Origin: Campylobacter concisus | GTDB taxonomy: Bacteria; Campylobacterota; Campylobacteria; Campylobacterales; Campylobacteraceae | DNA: 64,000 nt | Direction of reading: 5' to 3' | Assembly (NCBI RefSeq): GCF_003048675.2 | Contig: NZ_CP060707.1 | Location: forward strand, 806,001 to 870,000 | Shown: positions 52,323-61,613 of the stretch, piece by piece | Position numbering within the stretch: position 1 is the stretch's first letter | Layout of the letters: each line of letters opens with the position of its first letter | Translations under genes and position numbers: made by a program | Notes under the pieces: generated by a model | Seen by the model: only the letters and a program-made list of their open reading frames with translations | The model's database searches: none | What the model was told of the DNA's origin: nothing

Positions 52323-52550
52323 TTAGTTTTTTACGTATTTTTGAGCTTTTTGTAGTTTTGTAAGCTCGTTTTGGATGTGTGAAGATTTAGTTTTAAAAAG
52401 CTCTATCGCACCGCCAATTAGCGCTTGTGCTTCCTTTGCCGAAGCTAAGCTTTTAAACATATCTTCGCTAAAGCTTTGTGATAGTGCAGCTAGCTTTCTT
52501 GTATCTTCGTTTATTAATGCTAGCTTAAATTCATTGATCCAGCTATTCAC
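52323..52550 (-). CDS. Small FliT-like protein downstream of fliS
   Basis: A 75-residue helical, charged protein (ALINEDTRKLAALSQSF; KSSHIQNELTKLQKAQKY). Its start overlaps the end of fliS by 8 bp. Size, helical character and place match a FliT-type chaperone of the filament cap, but sequence identity is not evident. C. jejuni has a hypothetical gene at this place. Confidence 0.6.
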   Translation of the reverse strand: MNSWINEFKLALINEDTRKLAALSQSFSEDMFKSLASAKEAQALIGGAIELFKTKSSHIQNELTKLQKAQKYVKN

Positions 52551-52914
52551 CTGATGTTACCTCCCTCCATGCTTCTGATAACTGCTTTACGACATTTGTT
52601 ACTTCATTTAGCGCGTTAATATCATTTTGGATATTTGCCATAGCAAGAAGCTGCATCTGCCTTGTATAAAGTCCGCTAAGGTAGTGAGCCACGTCGCCTT
52701 GAGAATAATCAAGCGAGTTTAAAAGCTCGACAAAGATAGCGTTTGCTCTGTTTATATAATAGACTTTTTTCTCTATATCTCCAGCTTCGATCGCTTTTTT
52801 GGTGCGAAATATAAATTTCAAAATTCCATCATAAAGCATTTCTATTAATTTAGTCGGGGACTCGATGCCCCCGAAACTCGACTGTGCGTATGCACTATAT
52901 GCACTTTGATTCAT
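52543..52914 (-). CDS. fliS: Flagellin export chaperone FliS
   Basis: A 123-residue four-helix protein with the FliS pattern: NQSAYSAYAQSSFGGIESPTKLIEMLYDGILKF split at the first helix, and the later NRANAIFVELLNSLDYSQGDVAHYLSGLY region in the core. Binds the flagellin C-terminus and keeps it unpolymerised in the cytoplasm. Nine bases after fliD, in the flaG-fliD-fliS order. Confidence 0.94.
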   Translation of the reverse strand: MNQSAYSAYAQSSFGGIESPTKLIEMLYDGILKFIFRTKKAIEAGDIEKKVYYINRANAIFVELLNSLDYSQGDVAHYLSGLYTRQMQLLAMANIQNDINALNEVTNVVKQLSEAWREVTSGE

Positions 52915-52923
52915 TTTTCTCTC

Positions 52924-54684
52924 TTAGTTCTTATTGTTTAGCTCAGCATCTATCATTGATTTTAGAGTTGAGAACTGATTTTCTAAACTTGCGATGATAG
53001 AGTTATACTTGATGAAGCGCTCTTGCATCGTTGTATATTTCTCATCTAAAAGCTTTTGAGTGCTCTCTTTATTTTTAGTGATAGACTCACTCTCATCTTT
53101 TAGCTGATTTTGCATAGCTATCATCGTGCCTTTTTTGCCAACAGCACCATCAAGCATCTTAGCTAGCTTTGTGAAAAGTCCATCAGTTTTTTTAGTCACT
53201 GGATTTACAGTGGCTTCGCTCATGCCAAGAGTTGCTAGTGCAGAAGCCTTGCCTTTTACTTCGATATTTTCGCCATCGCTTCTTTTTAATATGATCCTCT
53301 TGCCGCTTTGATCAAGACTAGCTGTGACTCCCTCGATGCCAGCATCATTGATAGCTTGTTGAAGCTTTAGAGCGTTGTCCTCAGCTGTCCCGCCAGCTGT
53401 GGTTGAAAATATAACTGACTTGCCATTTATCGTTAGATCACCAGCTTGGATATTTAACGCACCTGCGCTAACGGTTGAGTTACCCATGTAGCTTATCGGC
53501 TCAGTCTTGCTTGAACCCATAAAAAATTTCTGAATTTCTTCTGGATCTTTGCTAAGAGCTGCGTTAAATTTATTTAGATCAAGCTGAAGCTGACCGTCTT
53601 TGTCAGGCACTATGCCAAATTTACTTAGCGCTTTGCCTTCGCTATCTTGACCATTTACTAGACGTCCGATGTTTGATCTAAGGCTTGAAATTTCGCTCAC
53701 ACCTTGGAAAGTACCAGCACCTTTTTCTTCGTCATACTTAGTAGCGATCTCAAGGTTCATTGTCATTAGGTTGTAGTCTTTTATAAACTCTTCAACCGCT
53801 TTTACGACCTCTTCAGTGTTTTGAGAGATGCTGACATTTGTTCTGCCAGTCTCATTTAGCGTGATATTTACGCCAGGTCTTAGATCATCAAAGCTATTTT
53901 TGCTTCTTTTGATATTTACGCCGTTATATGTAAATTCTGCATCTTGTGCTTTTAGAATTCTATTTTTCTCCAAATTTGATGTCATCTTTGGTGTGCCATC
54001 AGGATTTGTTAGCGCTGTGCCGTGCTCGTCTGTATCTTGAAACTGCGTATCATCCCAGCCAAGCTTGTCTAAAATGCCAGCTGTATCGTTTGAAAATTTG
54101 ATAGTCTGTGTAGCACCAGTGCTGCCTGATTGAAGCATTATTTGATTTGGTTTATCGCCACCAACATTTAAAATTCTAGCTTGCAATTTACCGCCACTTA
54201 CGTCATTTATCTTATCAACGATATCTTGATAAGTTGTCGATCTTGTCACACCGATAGAGAATTTTTGTCCATCGATCTCAACATCAAACGAGCCAGTATT
54301 TGTCGCACCCACCATGCTTGAAGAATTTTTGAAATTCTTGCTTTGAAATGTGTCTTTTTGAGCAAGTTTTTGCACGTCGATACTAAAGCTTTGCACGCTA
54401 ACGCCGTTTGCCGCTGAAGCAGTGACGCTTTTACCGGCGTTATTGGTATTTCTTTTTAGATAAAGTGCCTCGCCGCCAAGTGTCTTACCACTAACATTTA
54501 CGTTGCTAACAAGAGTTTTTAGAGCCGCAAGGTCCTTTTGCTTAAGCTCATTTTTCTCCAGCCTTGTTGTAAGCGGTTTGATCTGTCCAGCCTCATCAGC
54601 ATCTTTTAGTTTCTTGATAAGCTCGTCGTTTAGGCCGCTATTTTTTGTACCGATGCCTAAATTTGTTATGTTACCTACTGCCAT
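52924..54684 (-). CDS. fliD: Flagellar filament cap protein FliD
   Basis: A 586-residue cap protein. It begins AVGNITNLGIGTKNSGLN, with the N-terminal FliD coiled region, a variable centre and a C-terminal coiled coil ending FIKYNSIIASLENQFSTLKS. It sits at the filament tip and guides flagellin folding. It starts two bases before the flaG stop region ends, consistent with an operon driven from the sigma28-type promoter upstream of flaG. Confidence 0.94.
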   Translation of the reverse strand: MAVGNITNLGIGTKNSGLNDELIKKLKDADEAGQIKPLTTRLEKNELKQKDLAALKTLVSNVNVSGKTLGGEALYLKRNTNNAGKSVTASAANGVSVQSFSIDVQKLAQKDTFQSKNFKNSSSMVGATNTGSFDVEIDGQKFSIGVTRSTTYQDIVDKINDVSGGKLQARILNVGGDKPNQIMLQSGSTGATQTIKFSNDTAGILDKLGWDDTQFQDTDEHGTALTNPDGTPKMTSNLEKNRILKAQDAEFTYNGVNIKRSKNSFDDLRPGVNITLNETGRTNVSISQNTEEVVKAVEEFIKDYNLMTMNLEIATKYDEEKGAGTFQGVSEISSLRSNIGRLVNGQDSEGKALSKFGIVPDKDGQLQLDLNKFNAALSKDPEEIQKFFMGSSKTEPISYMGNSTVSAGALNIQAGDLTINGKSVIFSTTAGGTAEDNALKLQQAINDAGIEGVTASLDQSGKRIILKRSDGENIEVKGKASALATLGMSEATVNPVTKKTDGLFTKLAKMLDGAVGKKGTMIAMQNQLKDESESITKNKESTQKLLDEKYTTMQERFIKYNSIIASLENQFSTLKSMIDAELNNKN

Positions 54685-54686
54685 TT

Positions 54687-55082
54687 TTAACTCTCCTTGT
54701 CAAAAAGTATTCCGATACTTTCTTTGAAATACTCGCTGATTTTTATAGCTTCCTTGCTCGGAAGCTGTGTTATCTCTTCGCCTGTTTTGGCGTCTTTTAC
54801 TTGCACTACCATTAAATTTAACTTCTCGTTGTAAGCAAATCTTACATTAGTATCGAGCTGCTGCATCTGATAGTTTAGCCTATCAGTGACCTCTCTTGTT
54901 TTTCTAGCAAGATCCTCGTTGCTAAGTCCATCTAGCTCGTTAGCATCCTTTGACTTGCCGTTTTTGTCGGCATTTACTTTGACATCAGAGTGCTCGATAG
55001 GTCTGCTGTCTATCTGACGCTGAGCCGACGTGCTCATGCTTGCATCAAGTGTTTGATTTGCCGCTGCTTTGAAAATTTCCAT
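54687..55082 (-). CDS. flaG: FlaG family protein
   Basis: A 131-residue protein with a disordered N-terminus and the FlaG core LNYQMQQLDTNVRFAYNEKL, VVQVKDAKTGEEITQLPSKEAI. In Campylobacter FlaG limits filament length. First gene of flaG-fliD-fliS-fliT-like. AAGGAG precedes the ATG and a sigma28-type promoter lies 33 bp upstream. Confidence 0.93.
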   Translation of the reverse strand: MEIFKAAANQTLDASMSTSAQRQIDSRPIEHSDVKVNADKNGKSKDANELDGLSNEDLARKTREVTDRLNYQMQQLDTNVRFAYNEKLNLMVVQVKDAKTGEEITQLPSKEAIKISEYFKESIGILFDKES

Positions 55083-55114
55083 AGTTTTACTCCTTAAAAC
55101 TTACGCTAGCTCCT

Positions 55115-55141
55115 ACATCGGTAAAATTTTAAATTCCTTTA
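55115..55141 (-). promoter_or_regulatory. Sigma28 (FliA)-type promoter for flaG-fliD-fliS
   Basis: On the minus strand TAAAG, a 15-base spacer ending TTTTA, then CCGATGT. It closely resembles the flgM promoter at 57515-57540. Confidence 0.65.
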
Positions 55142-55201
55142 GTATTTATATAAATTTTTGATTATTTAGGTTAAAATCGAGCAAAATTTATAGGACGGGA
55201 T

Positions 55202-55546
55202 ATGAAAATTTCATTTGAATGCGACTGCATTTTGCTGCAAAAGACTTTGCTGCTTTTTTGTGGAAATTTAGCCGCTCATCATAAGGATTGTGATTTTGTA
55301 GTAAGTGACCGCGAGATCGTCACAAAAAAACCGCTATTTATAATAGGTAAAAACGCTCATCTTTCTCATCCATTCACAAGAGCCACTCTTCTTGATACAC
55401 TCGAGGAGTTTTACTCAGCCACGCAAATTTCAAAGGCAAAAGAGCCAGATCAGATAGTAAATGAAAAGAGCTTGGAGCAAAAAGTATCACTACTAATTGA
55501 TAAATTTAAAGCTGATCTGCTTGAAATTTTAAGGGCAAATCAGTGA
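55202..55546 (+). CDS. Conserved hypothetical protein before rsmD
   Basis: A 114-residue soluble protein. Three cysteines lie in the first 20 or so residues (FECDCILLQ, LLFCG) and the rest contains IVTKKPLFIIGK and a helical tail. Its stop overlaps the rsmD start. A hypothetical gene sits at the equivalent place in C. jejuni (beside the predicted methyltransferase and flgI). It resembles a reduced receiver-like alpha/beta domain, but I cannot name it. Confidence 0.65.
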   Translation: MKISFECDCILLQKTLLLFCGNLAAHHKDCDFVVSDREIVTKKPLFIIGKNAHLSHPFTRATLLDTLEEFYSATQISKAKEPDQIVNEKSLEQKVSLLIDKFKADLLEILRANQ

Positions 55547-56109
55547 AACTCTACACCAAAATTTCAAGTGGTAAATTTAAAGGCAAAAGGCTTGAATTGC
55601 CAAGTCTAAGCACGACAAGAAGCACAAAAAGCATCGTAAAAGAGTCCTTTTTTAACGTCATTAGAGATGAAATTTATTCGCTTACATTTATAGAGGGCTT
55701 TGGCGGAAGCGGCGTGATGGCAAGCGAGGCTGTTAGCAACGGAGCGCGCGAGGCTATCGCTATCGAAAAAGATAGGGCTGCTTTTAAGATCACGCAAAGC
55801 AATCTTGCAAGCCTGCAAAGTTCAAATTTAAAAGCGATAAATGGCGATAGCTTTGCGCTCTTGCCTGATCTTGTAAATTCGCAAAACGGCAAGGTCTTAC
55901 TCTATCTTGATCCGCCATTTGACATAAGGGCTGGCTTTGATGATATCTATGAAAAGCTTGTAAATTTGATCTCGCAGCTAAAAAAAGAGAAAATTTATAT
56001 GATAGTTTTTGAGCATAACAGCGATTTTAAATTTGGCGATGAAATTTCTGCATTTAAACTTGTTAAATTTAAAAAATTTGGAGCTACTTCTCTCTCTTAT
56101 TTTCAGTAA
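55543..56109 (+). CDS. rsmD: RsmD-like 16S rRNA (guanine-966 N2)-methyltransferase
   Basis: A 188-residue SAM methyltransferase: KISSGKFKGKRLELP at the start, RSTKSIVKESFFNVI, EGFGGSGVMASEAVSNGA (SAM site) and the catalytic DPPF in YLDPPFDIR. The family methylates G966 in 16S rRNA; the C. jejuni neighbour of flgI has been described as a methyltransferase affecting motility, so a DNA target is an alternative. GTG start overlapping the previous gene by 4 bp. Confidence 0.88.
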   Translation: MKLYTKISSGKFKGKRLELPSLSTTRSTKSIVKESFFNVIRDEIYSLTFIEGFGGSGVMASEAVSNGAREAIAIEKDRAAFKITQSNLASLQSSNLKAINGDSFALLPDLVNSQNGKVLLYLDPPFDIRAGFDDIYEKLVNLISQLKKEKIYMIVFEHNSDFKFGDEISAFKLVKFKKFGATSLSYFQ

Positions 56110-56112
56110 ATT

Positions 56113-56130
56113 TTGGAACATCTTTTGCTT
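56113..56130 (+). promoter_or_regulatory. Sigma54-type promoter for flgI
   Basis: TTGGAACATCTTTTGCTT: GG and GC are exactly ten bases apart, as in -24/-12 promoters read by RpoN. It lies about 36 bp before the flgI start and fits the class 2 (FlgSR-RpoN) timing of rod and ring genes. Confidence 0.7.
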
Positions 56131-56165
56131 TAAAAACCTAAAATAGCTAAATTTTAGGAAAAAAT

Positions 56166-57218
56166 ATGAATAAATTTTTATCTTTTGTAGCAGCTTCAGT
56201 GATAGCTACTTCAGCCTTTGCTACGCAGATAAAAGAGCTTGCAAATATCGTTGGCGTAAGGGATAATCAGCTAATAGGCTATGGTTTAGTCGTCGGACTA
56301 AACGGCACAGGGGATGGCTCAACGTCAAAATTTACGATCCAGTCGCTATCAAACATGCTTCAAGGCGTAAATGTCAAGATAAATCCAGATGATATCAAGT
56401 CTAAAAACGCAGCTGCTGTTATGGTGACAGCAAAATTGCCTGCATTTGCAAGGCATGGCGACAAGCTTGATATCGAGATCTCATCTATCGGCGATGCAAA
56501 AAGCTTGCAAGGTGGTACCCTTCTTATGACCCCACTAAAAGGCGTTGATGGCGATATCTACGCTTTGGCTCAAGGACCTCTAAGCATCGGTGGCAAGAGT
56601 GCAGGCAGAAGTGGCGGCAACCACCCAACCGTTGGTGCTATCTTAAATGGTGCCCTTGTGGAGCGCGAGGTCACTTACGACATCTACAACCAAGATAGTA
56701 TAAAACTAAGCCTTAAAGATACAAATTTTAAAACCGCTCTTGATATCCAAAATGCCATAAATGCAAATATCTCAGACGACACTGCAAAGGCGATCGATCC
56801 AAGAACGGTTATCGTTAAAAAGCCAGATGACGTTAGTATCATCGAGCTTGCAAGCGCTGTGCTTGATCTTGATGTGGAGTATAAGCCAGATGAGAAGATC
56901 GTAGTTGATGAGAGAACTGGCACGATAGTTAGCGGTATAAACGCGGTAGTTAGTCCAGTTGTGATAACTCATGGCGCAATTACAATAAAGATAGAGCCAA
57001 ACAGTTACGAAGAGGCGGCGCAAAATGATGTAAATATAGGTAGCGACACCTCGGTGGCTCCTAGTCAAAATTTACTTAAAATTTCAGGCGAGAAAACAAC
57101 CGTTGCAAACGTGACAAGAGCGCTAAACAAACTTGGTGCAACACCAAGTGATATCATCTCGATACTTGAAAATTTAAAACGAGTTGGCGCGATACAAGTA
57201 GATCTGGAGATAATATAA
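56166..57218 (+). CDS. flgI: Flagellar P-ring protein FlgI
   Basis: A 350-residue periplasmic ring protein with a Sec signal peptide ([19 protein letters not shown]). It starts its mature part [20 protein letters not shown], with [11 protein letters not shown], and ends with a C-terminal [21 protein letters not shown] split near the end. Forms the P ring in peptidoglycan around the rod. Its stop overlaps the start of flgJ. Confidence 0.96.
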   Translation: MNKFLSFVAASVIATSAFATQIKELANIVGVRDNQLIGYGLVVGLNGTGDGSTSKFTIQSLSNMLQGVNVKINPDDIKSKNAAAVMVTAKLPAFARHGDKLDIEISSIGDAKSLQGGTLLMTPLKGVDGDIYALAQGPLSIGGKSAGRSGGNHPTVGAILNGALVEREVTYDIYNQDSIKLSLKDTNFKTALDIQNAINANISDDTAKAIDPRTVIVKKPDDVSIIELASAVLDLDVEYKPDEKIVVDERTGTIVSGINAVVSPVVITHGAITIKIEPNSYEEAAQNDVNIGSDTSVAPSQNLLKISGEKTTVANVTRALNKLGATPSDIISILENLKRVGAIQVDLEII

Positions 57219-57517
57219 TGCAAATAGACAACACCCTAGCACTAAATTCATATAATGACATCTCAGCAAACAAGATAAAAAATGCAAATGCCAAACAAGA
57301 TGCACTTTTAAAAGAGCAAACTGACGCTTTTGAAGCATATATGGTAAAAGCTGTTCTTGATATCGCTTTAAAAGAAGATGAGCATAACTCACTCTATCCA
57401 AAAGCCGCTGGCAGCGACATTTACAGGTCTATGTATAATGACGCTATGAGCAAAGCTTTGAGTGGAAATTTAGGTTTTTCAGAACTTTTATACGATTTTT
57501 TAAAGAGAGACTCTTAA
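57218..57517 (+). CDS. flgJ: FlgJ rod-binding domain protein, no muramidase
   Basis: A 99-residue protein equal to only the N-terminal rod-capping half of enteric Flg[22 protein letters not shown] and [18 protein letters not shown]. The C-terminal glucosaminidase domain is absent, as usual in epsilonproteobacteria, so another enzyme must open the cell wall. The ATG overlaps the flgI stop. Confidence 0.9.
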   Translation: MQIDNTLALNSYNDISANKIKNANAKQDALLKEQTDAFEAYMVKAVLDIALKEDEHNSLYPKAAGSDIYRSMYNDAMSKALSGNLGFSELLYDFLKRDS

Positions 57518-57540
57518 GTAAATTTATATTTTGCCGATGT
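57515..57540 (+). promoter_or_regulatory. Sigma28 (FliA)-type promoter for flgM
   Basis: TAAGT, a 14-base spacer ending TTTTG, then CCGATGT, 29 bases before flgM. The -35-like TAAGT overlaps the flgJ stop codon. Confidence 0.7.
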
Positions 57541-57569
57541 AGTGATATAAACATTTTATTTTAAGAGGT

Positions 57570-57779
57570 ATGGATATGATAACTCCTTTGAACCAAAGAC
57601 CAAACTACCAGGCAAATACGCTAAATAAAAATAGCGATGCTAGAGTTGAAAATGAAAACAAAGAAGTAAAAACAAACGAAAACGCAAGAGTAAAAGAGAT
57701 AGCTGATGCAATAGCAAATGGCACCTATCAGGTGGATATCTCAAAAACAGCTAAGGCTGTGGCTGATGCGTTGCTCTAA
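57570..57779 (+). CDS. flgM: Anti-sigma28 factor FlgM
   Basis: A 69-residue, mostly disordered protein: basic/Asn-rich first half and a C-terminal VKEIADAIANGTYQVDISKTAKAVADALL, quoted as one region, whose helices bind FliA. Export of FlgM after hook completion releases sigma28. Its own sigma28-type promoter gives feedback. AAGAGG precedes the ATG; flgN follows 16 bp later. Confidence 0.92.
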   Translation: MDMITPLNQRPNYQANTLNKNSDARVENENKEVKTNENARVKEIADAIANGTYQVDISKTAKAVADALL

Positions 57780-57795
57780 ATTTAAAGGAATTTAA

Positions 57796-58227
57796 ATGAT
57801 AAAGAAGCTTTTGGACGAGGCCATAGGTGAGCTAGACGAGCTTATAAATTTAACGATGCAAGATATCGCCAATATAAAAGAGGCGAAACACTCAAGCGTT
57901 GATGAGAGCGTGAAGAAGAAAAATGCTCTTGTGCGTGCTTTTGAAGATACCAAAAGAGCTTTGGATAAAGAGCTACTAAGGGTTTCAAAAGAGAGTGGCA
58001 CGACGACACTTGCAAACGTTTTAGATGATGAAGTGAAGTCAAAGCTAGTGCTTATGCGTTCAAAGCTTGAAATTTTGCATAAAGTAAATAAAGAATATGC
58101 AAGACACGTCGTTGTTGTTAAGGAGTTTTTCGACTCGCTTAGCAAAAAGGTCTTTGGCACTCAGGTAAATGAGTATGGCCAAGACGGCAGCGGCACAGAT
58201 AATAATTTTTACAAATCAAGGGTTTAA
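57796..58227 (+). CDS. flgN: FlgN-like export chaperone
   Basis: A 143-residue helical protein with coiled-coil character (LDEAIGELDELINLTMQDIA; KRALDKELLRVSKES). Position between flgM and flgK is typical of FlgN, which escorts the hook-filament junction proteins FlgK and FlgL. AAAGGA precedes the ATG and flgK follows after three bases. Confidence 0.82.
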   Translation: MIKKLLDEAIGELDELINLTMQDIANIKEAKHSSVDESVKKKNALVRAFEDTKRALDKELLRVSKESGTTTLANVLDDEVKSKLVLMRSKLEILHKVNKEYARHVVVVKEFFDSLSKKVFGTQVNEYGQDGSGTDNNFYKSRV

Positions 58228-58230
58228 AAA

Positions 58231-60102
58231 ATGGCTAATATCTTTATGTCATTAGGCACAGGCGTTTCAGGGCTAAATGCAGCCCAAGTGCAAATAAGCA
58301 CAACTGGAAACAACATAACAAACGCCGATAGTAACTACTACACAAGGCAGCGCGTAGTCCAGTCTGCATCTCCAGCGATGAACACAGTCCCTGGTGGCGT
58401 TGGCACAGGTACGCAAGTAGATACTGTGACAAGACTTCACGATGAGTTTGCCTACTCAAGATTAAAATATTCATCATCAAATTTAGAAAATACAGGCTAT
58501 AAACAAAGAATTTTACAAGAGGCGACAAAATACTTCCCAGATCTAAAAGATAACGGCATGGTAAAAGATATCCAAGAGTATTTTGCAGCGTGGAATAACT
58601 TTGCTTCAAACCCAGACGAGGGCGCTCAAAAGGTAAATTTGATAAATAAAGCTAGCGTTTTAACAGCTAGCATCAACCGCTCATCAAAGATGCTTTATGA
58701 TATGCATACTCAGATAGATGAGACTATAAAGATAAATATAAACGAGATAAACTCACTTGGCAAGCAAATAGCAAATATCAATAAACAAATTCAAAGAGTT
58801 GAATCAGGTGCGGACGCTGGCATCAAGATAAACGCAAACGACCTTCGCGACAAGCGCGATGAGCTAGAGCTTGCTATGTCAAAGCTAGTAAATACGGCTG
58901 TTTATAAAAGCGATCTAAAAAGCGAGTCAAGGATAGATACAGGCATAAGCGATCAAGGAAGATACTACAACCTAAATATCGGCGGTGTGAGTATCGTTGA
59001 TGGTGTAAATTTTCATGAAATTTCTATGAGCTCAACCGAGAGTGGGCAATACACTAAAATTTATTATGAAAGAGAAGATGGCAGACGTATCCCTATGGAG
59101 GAGAAGATCACAAATGGCAAGATAGGCGCCGCGCTTGATCTTAGAGGCCGTAACTACGAGCCAGATAATGATAAATTTAGCGATGGTATCATCCAAAAAT
59201 ATATCGACAACCTAAATACATTTTCAAAAACTTTAATAACTAGCACAAACAACGTCTATGCCGAGTCTGCGGTTGAAATTTCAAACTCAGATCCGATCAG
59301 CTATCTAGAAAACGACAAGACGCTGATGAACCACGACAACAGCATAAGAAACGGCAGTTTTGATGCTATCGTTTATGACAACAAGGGTAACGTCGTAGCT
59401 AAAAAAACTATCGAGATAAACGGCACAACGACGATGAATGATACAAAATACGGCAACTCTGTTGTGCAGGATTTTAACTCAAATTCAGACGATAATAACG
59501 ACAACAACATGCTAAATGACGTCGATGACTTCTTTGAAGCGTCGTATTTTTATGATAAAAACACGCATCAAGGCACATTTGCGCTCATACCAAAGCAAGC
59601 TCAAGGGCTTTATAGCATCTCAATAGTCGATCACGGCACAAATTTCCCAGGCGTTGTTGGTATCAACAGATTTTTCTCTGGTACAAACTCAAATACAATA
59701 GGTATCAATCAAAATTTCACTCAGGATCACACAAAGCTTCGTGCCTACTCAAAGCCAGTCGTGGGTAACAACGAAGTTGCAAACAAGATGATCCAGCTTC
59801 AGTACCAAAAGCAGACATTTTACTCAAGTGGCACTGCGCTTGACAGAGATGAGACGATCGAGGGATATTACCGATATTTTACGACCGATATGGCAAGCGA
59901 TACCGAGGCGAACAACACTATCCACGACACAAACACATCTTTGCAAAGGACTGCTGAAGAGGAATTTCAATCAACAAGCGGCGTAGATACCAACGAAGAG
60001 CTTACAAACTTAATCCGCTTTCAAGCAAGCTACGGCGCAGCTGCAAAGATCATCACGACCGTTGATCAGATGCTAGACACCCTTCTTTCACTAAAACAAT
60101 GA
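58231..60102 (+). CDS. flgK: Flagellar hook-filament junction protein FlgK
   Basis: A 623-residue HAP1 protein. N-terminal IFMSLGTGVSGLNAAQVQIS and TTGNNITNADSNYYTRQRV are standard for the rod/hook family. A long variable middle follows and the C-terminus reads SGVDTNEELTNLIRFQASYG. Joins hook to filament. The ribosome site is weak (AAGGG), so coupling to flgN is likely. It overlaps the next gene by 4 bp. Confidence 0.95.
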   Translation: MANIFMSLGTGVSGLNAAQVQISTTGNNITNADSNYYTRQRVVQSASPAMNTVPGGVGTGTQVDTVTRLHDEFAYSRLKYSSSNLENTGYKQRILQEATKYFPDLKDNGMVKDIQEYFAAWNNFASNPDEGAQKVNLINKASVLTASINRSSKMLYDMHTQIDETIKININEINSLGKQIANINKQIQRVESGADAGIKINANDLRDKRDELELAMSKLVNTAVYKSDLKSESRIDTGISDQGRYYNLNIGGVSIVDGVNFHEISMSSTESGQYTKIYYEREDGRRIPMEEKITNGKIGAALDLRGRNYEPDNDKFSDGIIQKYIDNLNTFSKTLITSTNNVYAESAVEISNSDPISYLENDKTLMNHDNSIRNGSFDAIVYDNKGNVVAKKTIEINGTTTMNDTKYGNSVVQDFNSNSDDNNDNNMLNDVDDFFEASYFYDKNTHQGTFALIPKQAQGLYSISIVDHGTNFPGVVGINRFFSGTNSNTIGINQNFTQDHTKLRAYSKPVVGNNEVANKMIQLQYQKQTFYSSGTALDRDETIEGYYRYFTTDMASDTEANNTIHDTNTSLQRTAEEEFQSTSGVDTNEELTNLIRFQASYGAAAKIITTVDQMLDTLLSLKQ

Positions 60103-60866
60103 GCGAACTAAAGAGCCTTTTAGACGCACACGTACTTAGTAAAAATACAAATTCGGGGCTATTTGACGCCCCAGATCCTCTTCAAGTGGCTACTAAATTT
60201 AAAGAGCCAAACATAGCGCTCATTTGTGCGTTATTTGCCTATGGCAACGCAAAAATGATAGTGAAATTTCTAAATTCGCTTGATTTTAGCTTGCTTGATG
60301 AGAGCGAGAAAAATATCAAGAAAAATCTGTCAAATTTTAAATACCGCTTTCAAAATGAAAATGATGTAAAAGAAATTTTCATCACACTTTCACGCCTGAA
60401 AAAAGAGGGCGGCATAGAAGAAATTTTGCGCCAAGGGCTTGTAAAAAATGGTGAGATGATAGAAGCAGTAAATGAGCTTATTAAATTTATATATGGACTA
60501 AATTCTTACCGCTCAGACGGATATGAGTTTTTCTTTGGTAAGAGCTTTAGCAAAGAGCCGCAAAGTCCATATAAACGCTATAACATGTATCTTCGCTGGA
60601 TGGTGCGAGATAGCGACATCGACCTTGGATTATTTAAAAATTTGTCAAAAGATAGACTTTTGATGCCACTTGACGTGCATACGCATAGGGTTTCATTAAA
60701 TTTAGGACTTATAAACAGAAAGAGCTACGACTTCAAAGCGGTCATGGATCTTACAAAAAAACTTAGAGAATTTGACGAGCTTGACCCGATAAAATACGAC
60801 TTTGCGCTTTACAGGATAGGGCAGAGCAAAGAGCTAGAAACCATCGTAAAAAATCTCAAAAAATAA
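60099..60866 (+). CDS. TIGR02757 / DUF2400 family protein
   Basis: A 255-residue helical protein with the family features LICALFAYGNAKMIVKFL, SPYKRYNMYLRWMVRDSDIDLGL quoted across its core, MPLDVHTHRVSLNLGL and a C-terminal DPIKYDFALYRIGQS. The pattern recalls the helix-hairpin-helix DNA glycosylase fold, but no activity is known. It overlaps the flgK stop (ATGA). Confidence 0.85.
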   Translation: MSELKSLLDAHVLSKNTNSGLFDAPDPLQVATKFKEPNIALICALFAYGNAKMIVKFLNSLDFSLLDESEKNIKKNLSNFKYRFQNENDVKEIFITLSRLKKEGGIEEILRQGLVKNGEMIEAVNELIKFIYGLNSYRSDGYEFFFGKSFSKEPQSPYKRYNMYLRWMVRDSDIDLGLFKNLSKDRLLMPLDVHTHRVSLNLGLINRKSYDFKAVMDLTKKLREFDELDPIKYDFALYRIGQSKELETIVKNLKK

Positions 60867-60906
60867 AAATTATTGCTAAATTTTTAAATTTAGGATAGAC
60901 TTGCCA

Positions 60907-60912
60907 TACAAT
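60907..60912 (+). promoter_or_regulatory. -10 element for sodC
   Basis: TACAAT 20 bases before the sodC start, ahead of a strong TAAGGAG. Confidence 0.5.
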
Positions 60913-60932
60913 TTTATCCATAAGGAGCTTGT

Positions 60933-61469
60933 ATGAAAAAAATCGTTTTACTAAGTGCAGTTTTAGGAACTTTGCTTTTTGCTCACGAGGGTCATCACTT
61001 TGATCCAAAGGCTGGAGAGCATCTTGTGATCCCAGTTAATGAGCTAAGCGAAAAGGGCGATAAGAGTGTTGGCGAAGTAGTGGCTGTTAAGACAAACTAC
61101 GGCGTTGCGTTTTTTCCAAATTTAAAAGGTCTTCCTGCGGGACTTCACGGCTTTCACGTTCATCAAAATGCTGATTGTGGCGCGACCGAGAAAGGTCTAG
61201 GCATGAAAGCAGGCGGTCACTGGGATCCAGCTGAGACAAAGATGCACTCATTCGCATGGGACGACAAGGGTCACAAAGGCGATCTACCAGCACTTTACGT
61301 AGATGCCGAGGGCAATGCAAACTACCCAGTGCTAGCTCCAAAGATAAAAAATCTTGACGAGCTAAAAGGTCACTCGCTAATGGTTCACGTCGGTGGCGAC
61401 AACCACAGCGACCAGCCAAAAGCACTTGGCGGTGGCGGCGCTAGAATGCTTTGCGGAGTTATTAAGTAA
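60933..61469 (+). CDS. sodC: Periplasmic Cu/Zn superoxide dismutase
   Basis: A 178-residue protein: signal peptide ([17 protein letters not shown]), copper ligands in [10 protein letters not shown], bridging and zinc ligands in AGGHWDP and the following His/Asp positions, a final copper His in [11 protein letters not shown], and [12 protein letters not shown] with the disulfide Cys. Removes superoxide in the periplasm. C. jejuni relies mainly on cytoplasmic FeSOD, so this helps separate the organism from it. Strong terminator after. Confidence 0.95.
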   Translation: MKKIVLLSAVLGTLLFAHEGHHFDPKAGEHLVIPVNELSEKGDKSVGEVVAVKTNYGVAFFPNLKGLPAGLHGFHVHQNADCGATEKGLGMKAGGHWDPAETKMHSFAWDDKGHKGDLPALYVDAEGNANYPVLAPKIKNLDELKGHSLMVHVGGDNHSDQPKALGGGGARMLCGVIK

Positions 61470-61482
61470 TAAAGCCTCCACA

Positions 61483-61517
61483 AAAAGCCTTTAAATTTAA
61501 TGTTTAAAGGCTTTTTT
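61483..61517 (+). terminator. Rho-independent terminator after sodC
   Basis: Perfect 13-bp AAAAGCCTTTAAA / TTTAAAGGCTTTT stem, 7-base loop, then more T residues. Confidence 0.9.
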
Positions 61518-61574
61518 AAATTTCTCGCTCAAATTTAACTCCCATTTCTAAGATGAAATTTCAAAACTTTAAAC

Positions 61575-61580
61575 TACAAT
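61575..61580 (+). promoter_or_regulatory. -10 element for the TSUP permease gene
   Basis: TACAAT 33 bases before the start codon at 61614. Confidence 0.45.
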
Positions 61581-61613
61581 CCGCTTTTAAACTTAAATTT
61601 ACAAAGAGCAAAA

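Noticed and set aside
61087..61425. 112-codon minus-strand frame within sodC.
   Set aside because: Mirror of the sodC codons, Arg/Leu/Ser-rich as typical for shadow frames.
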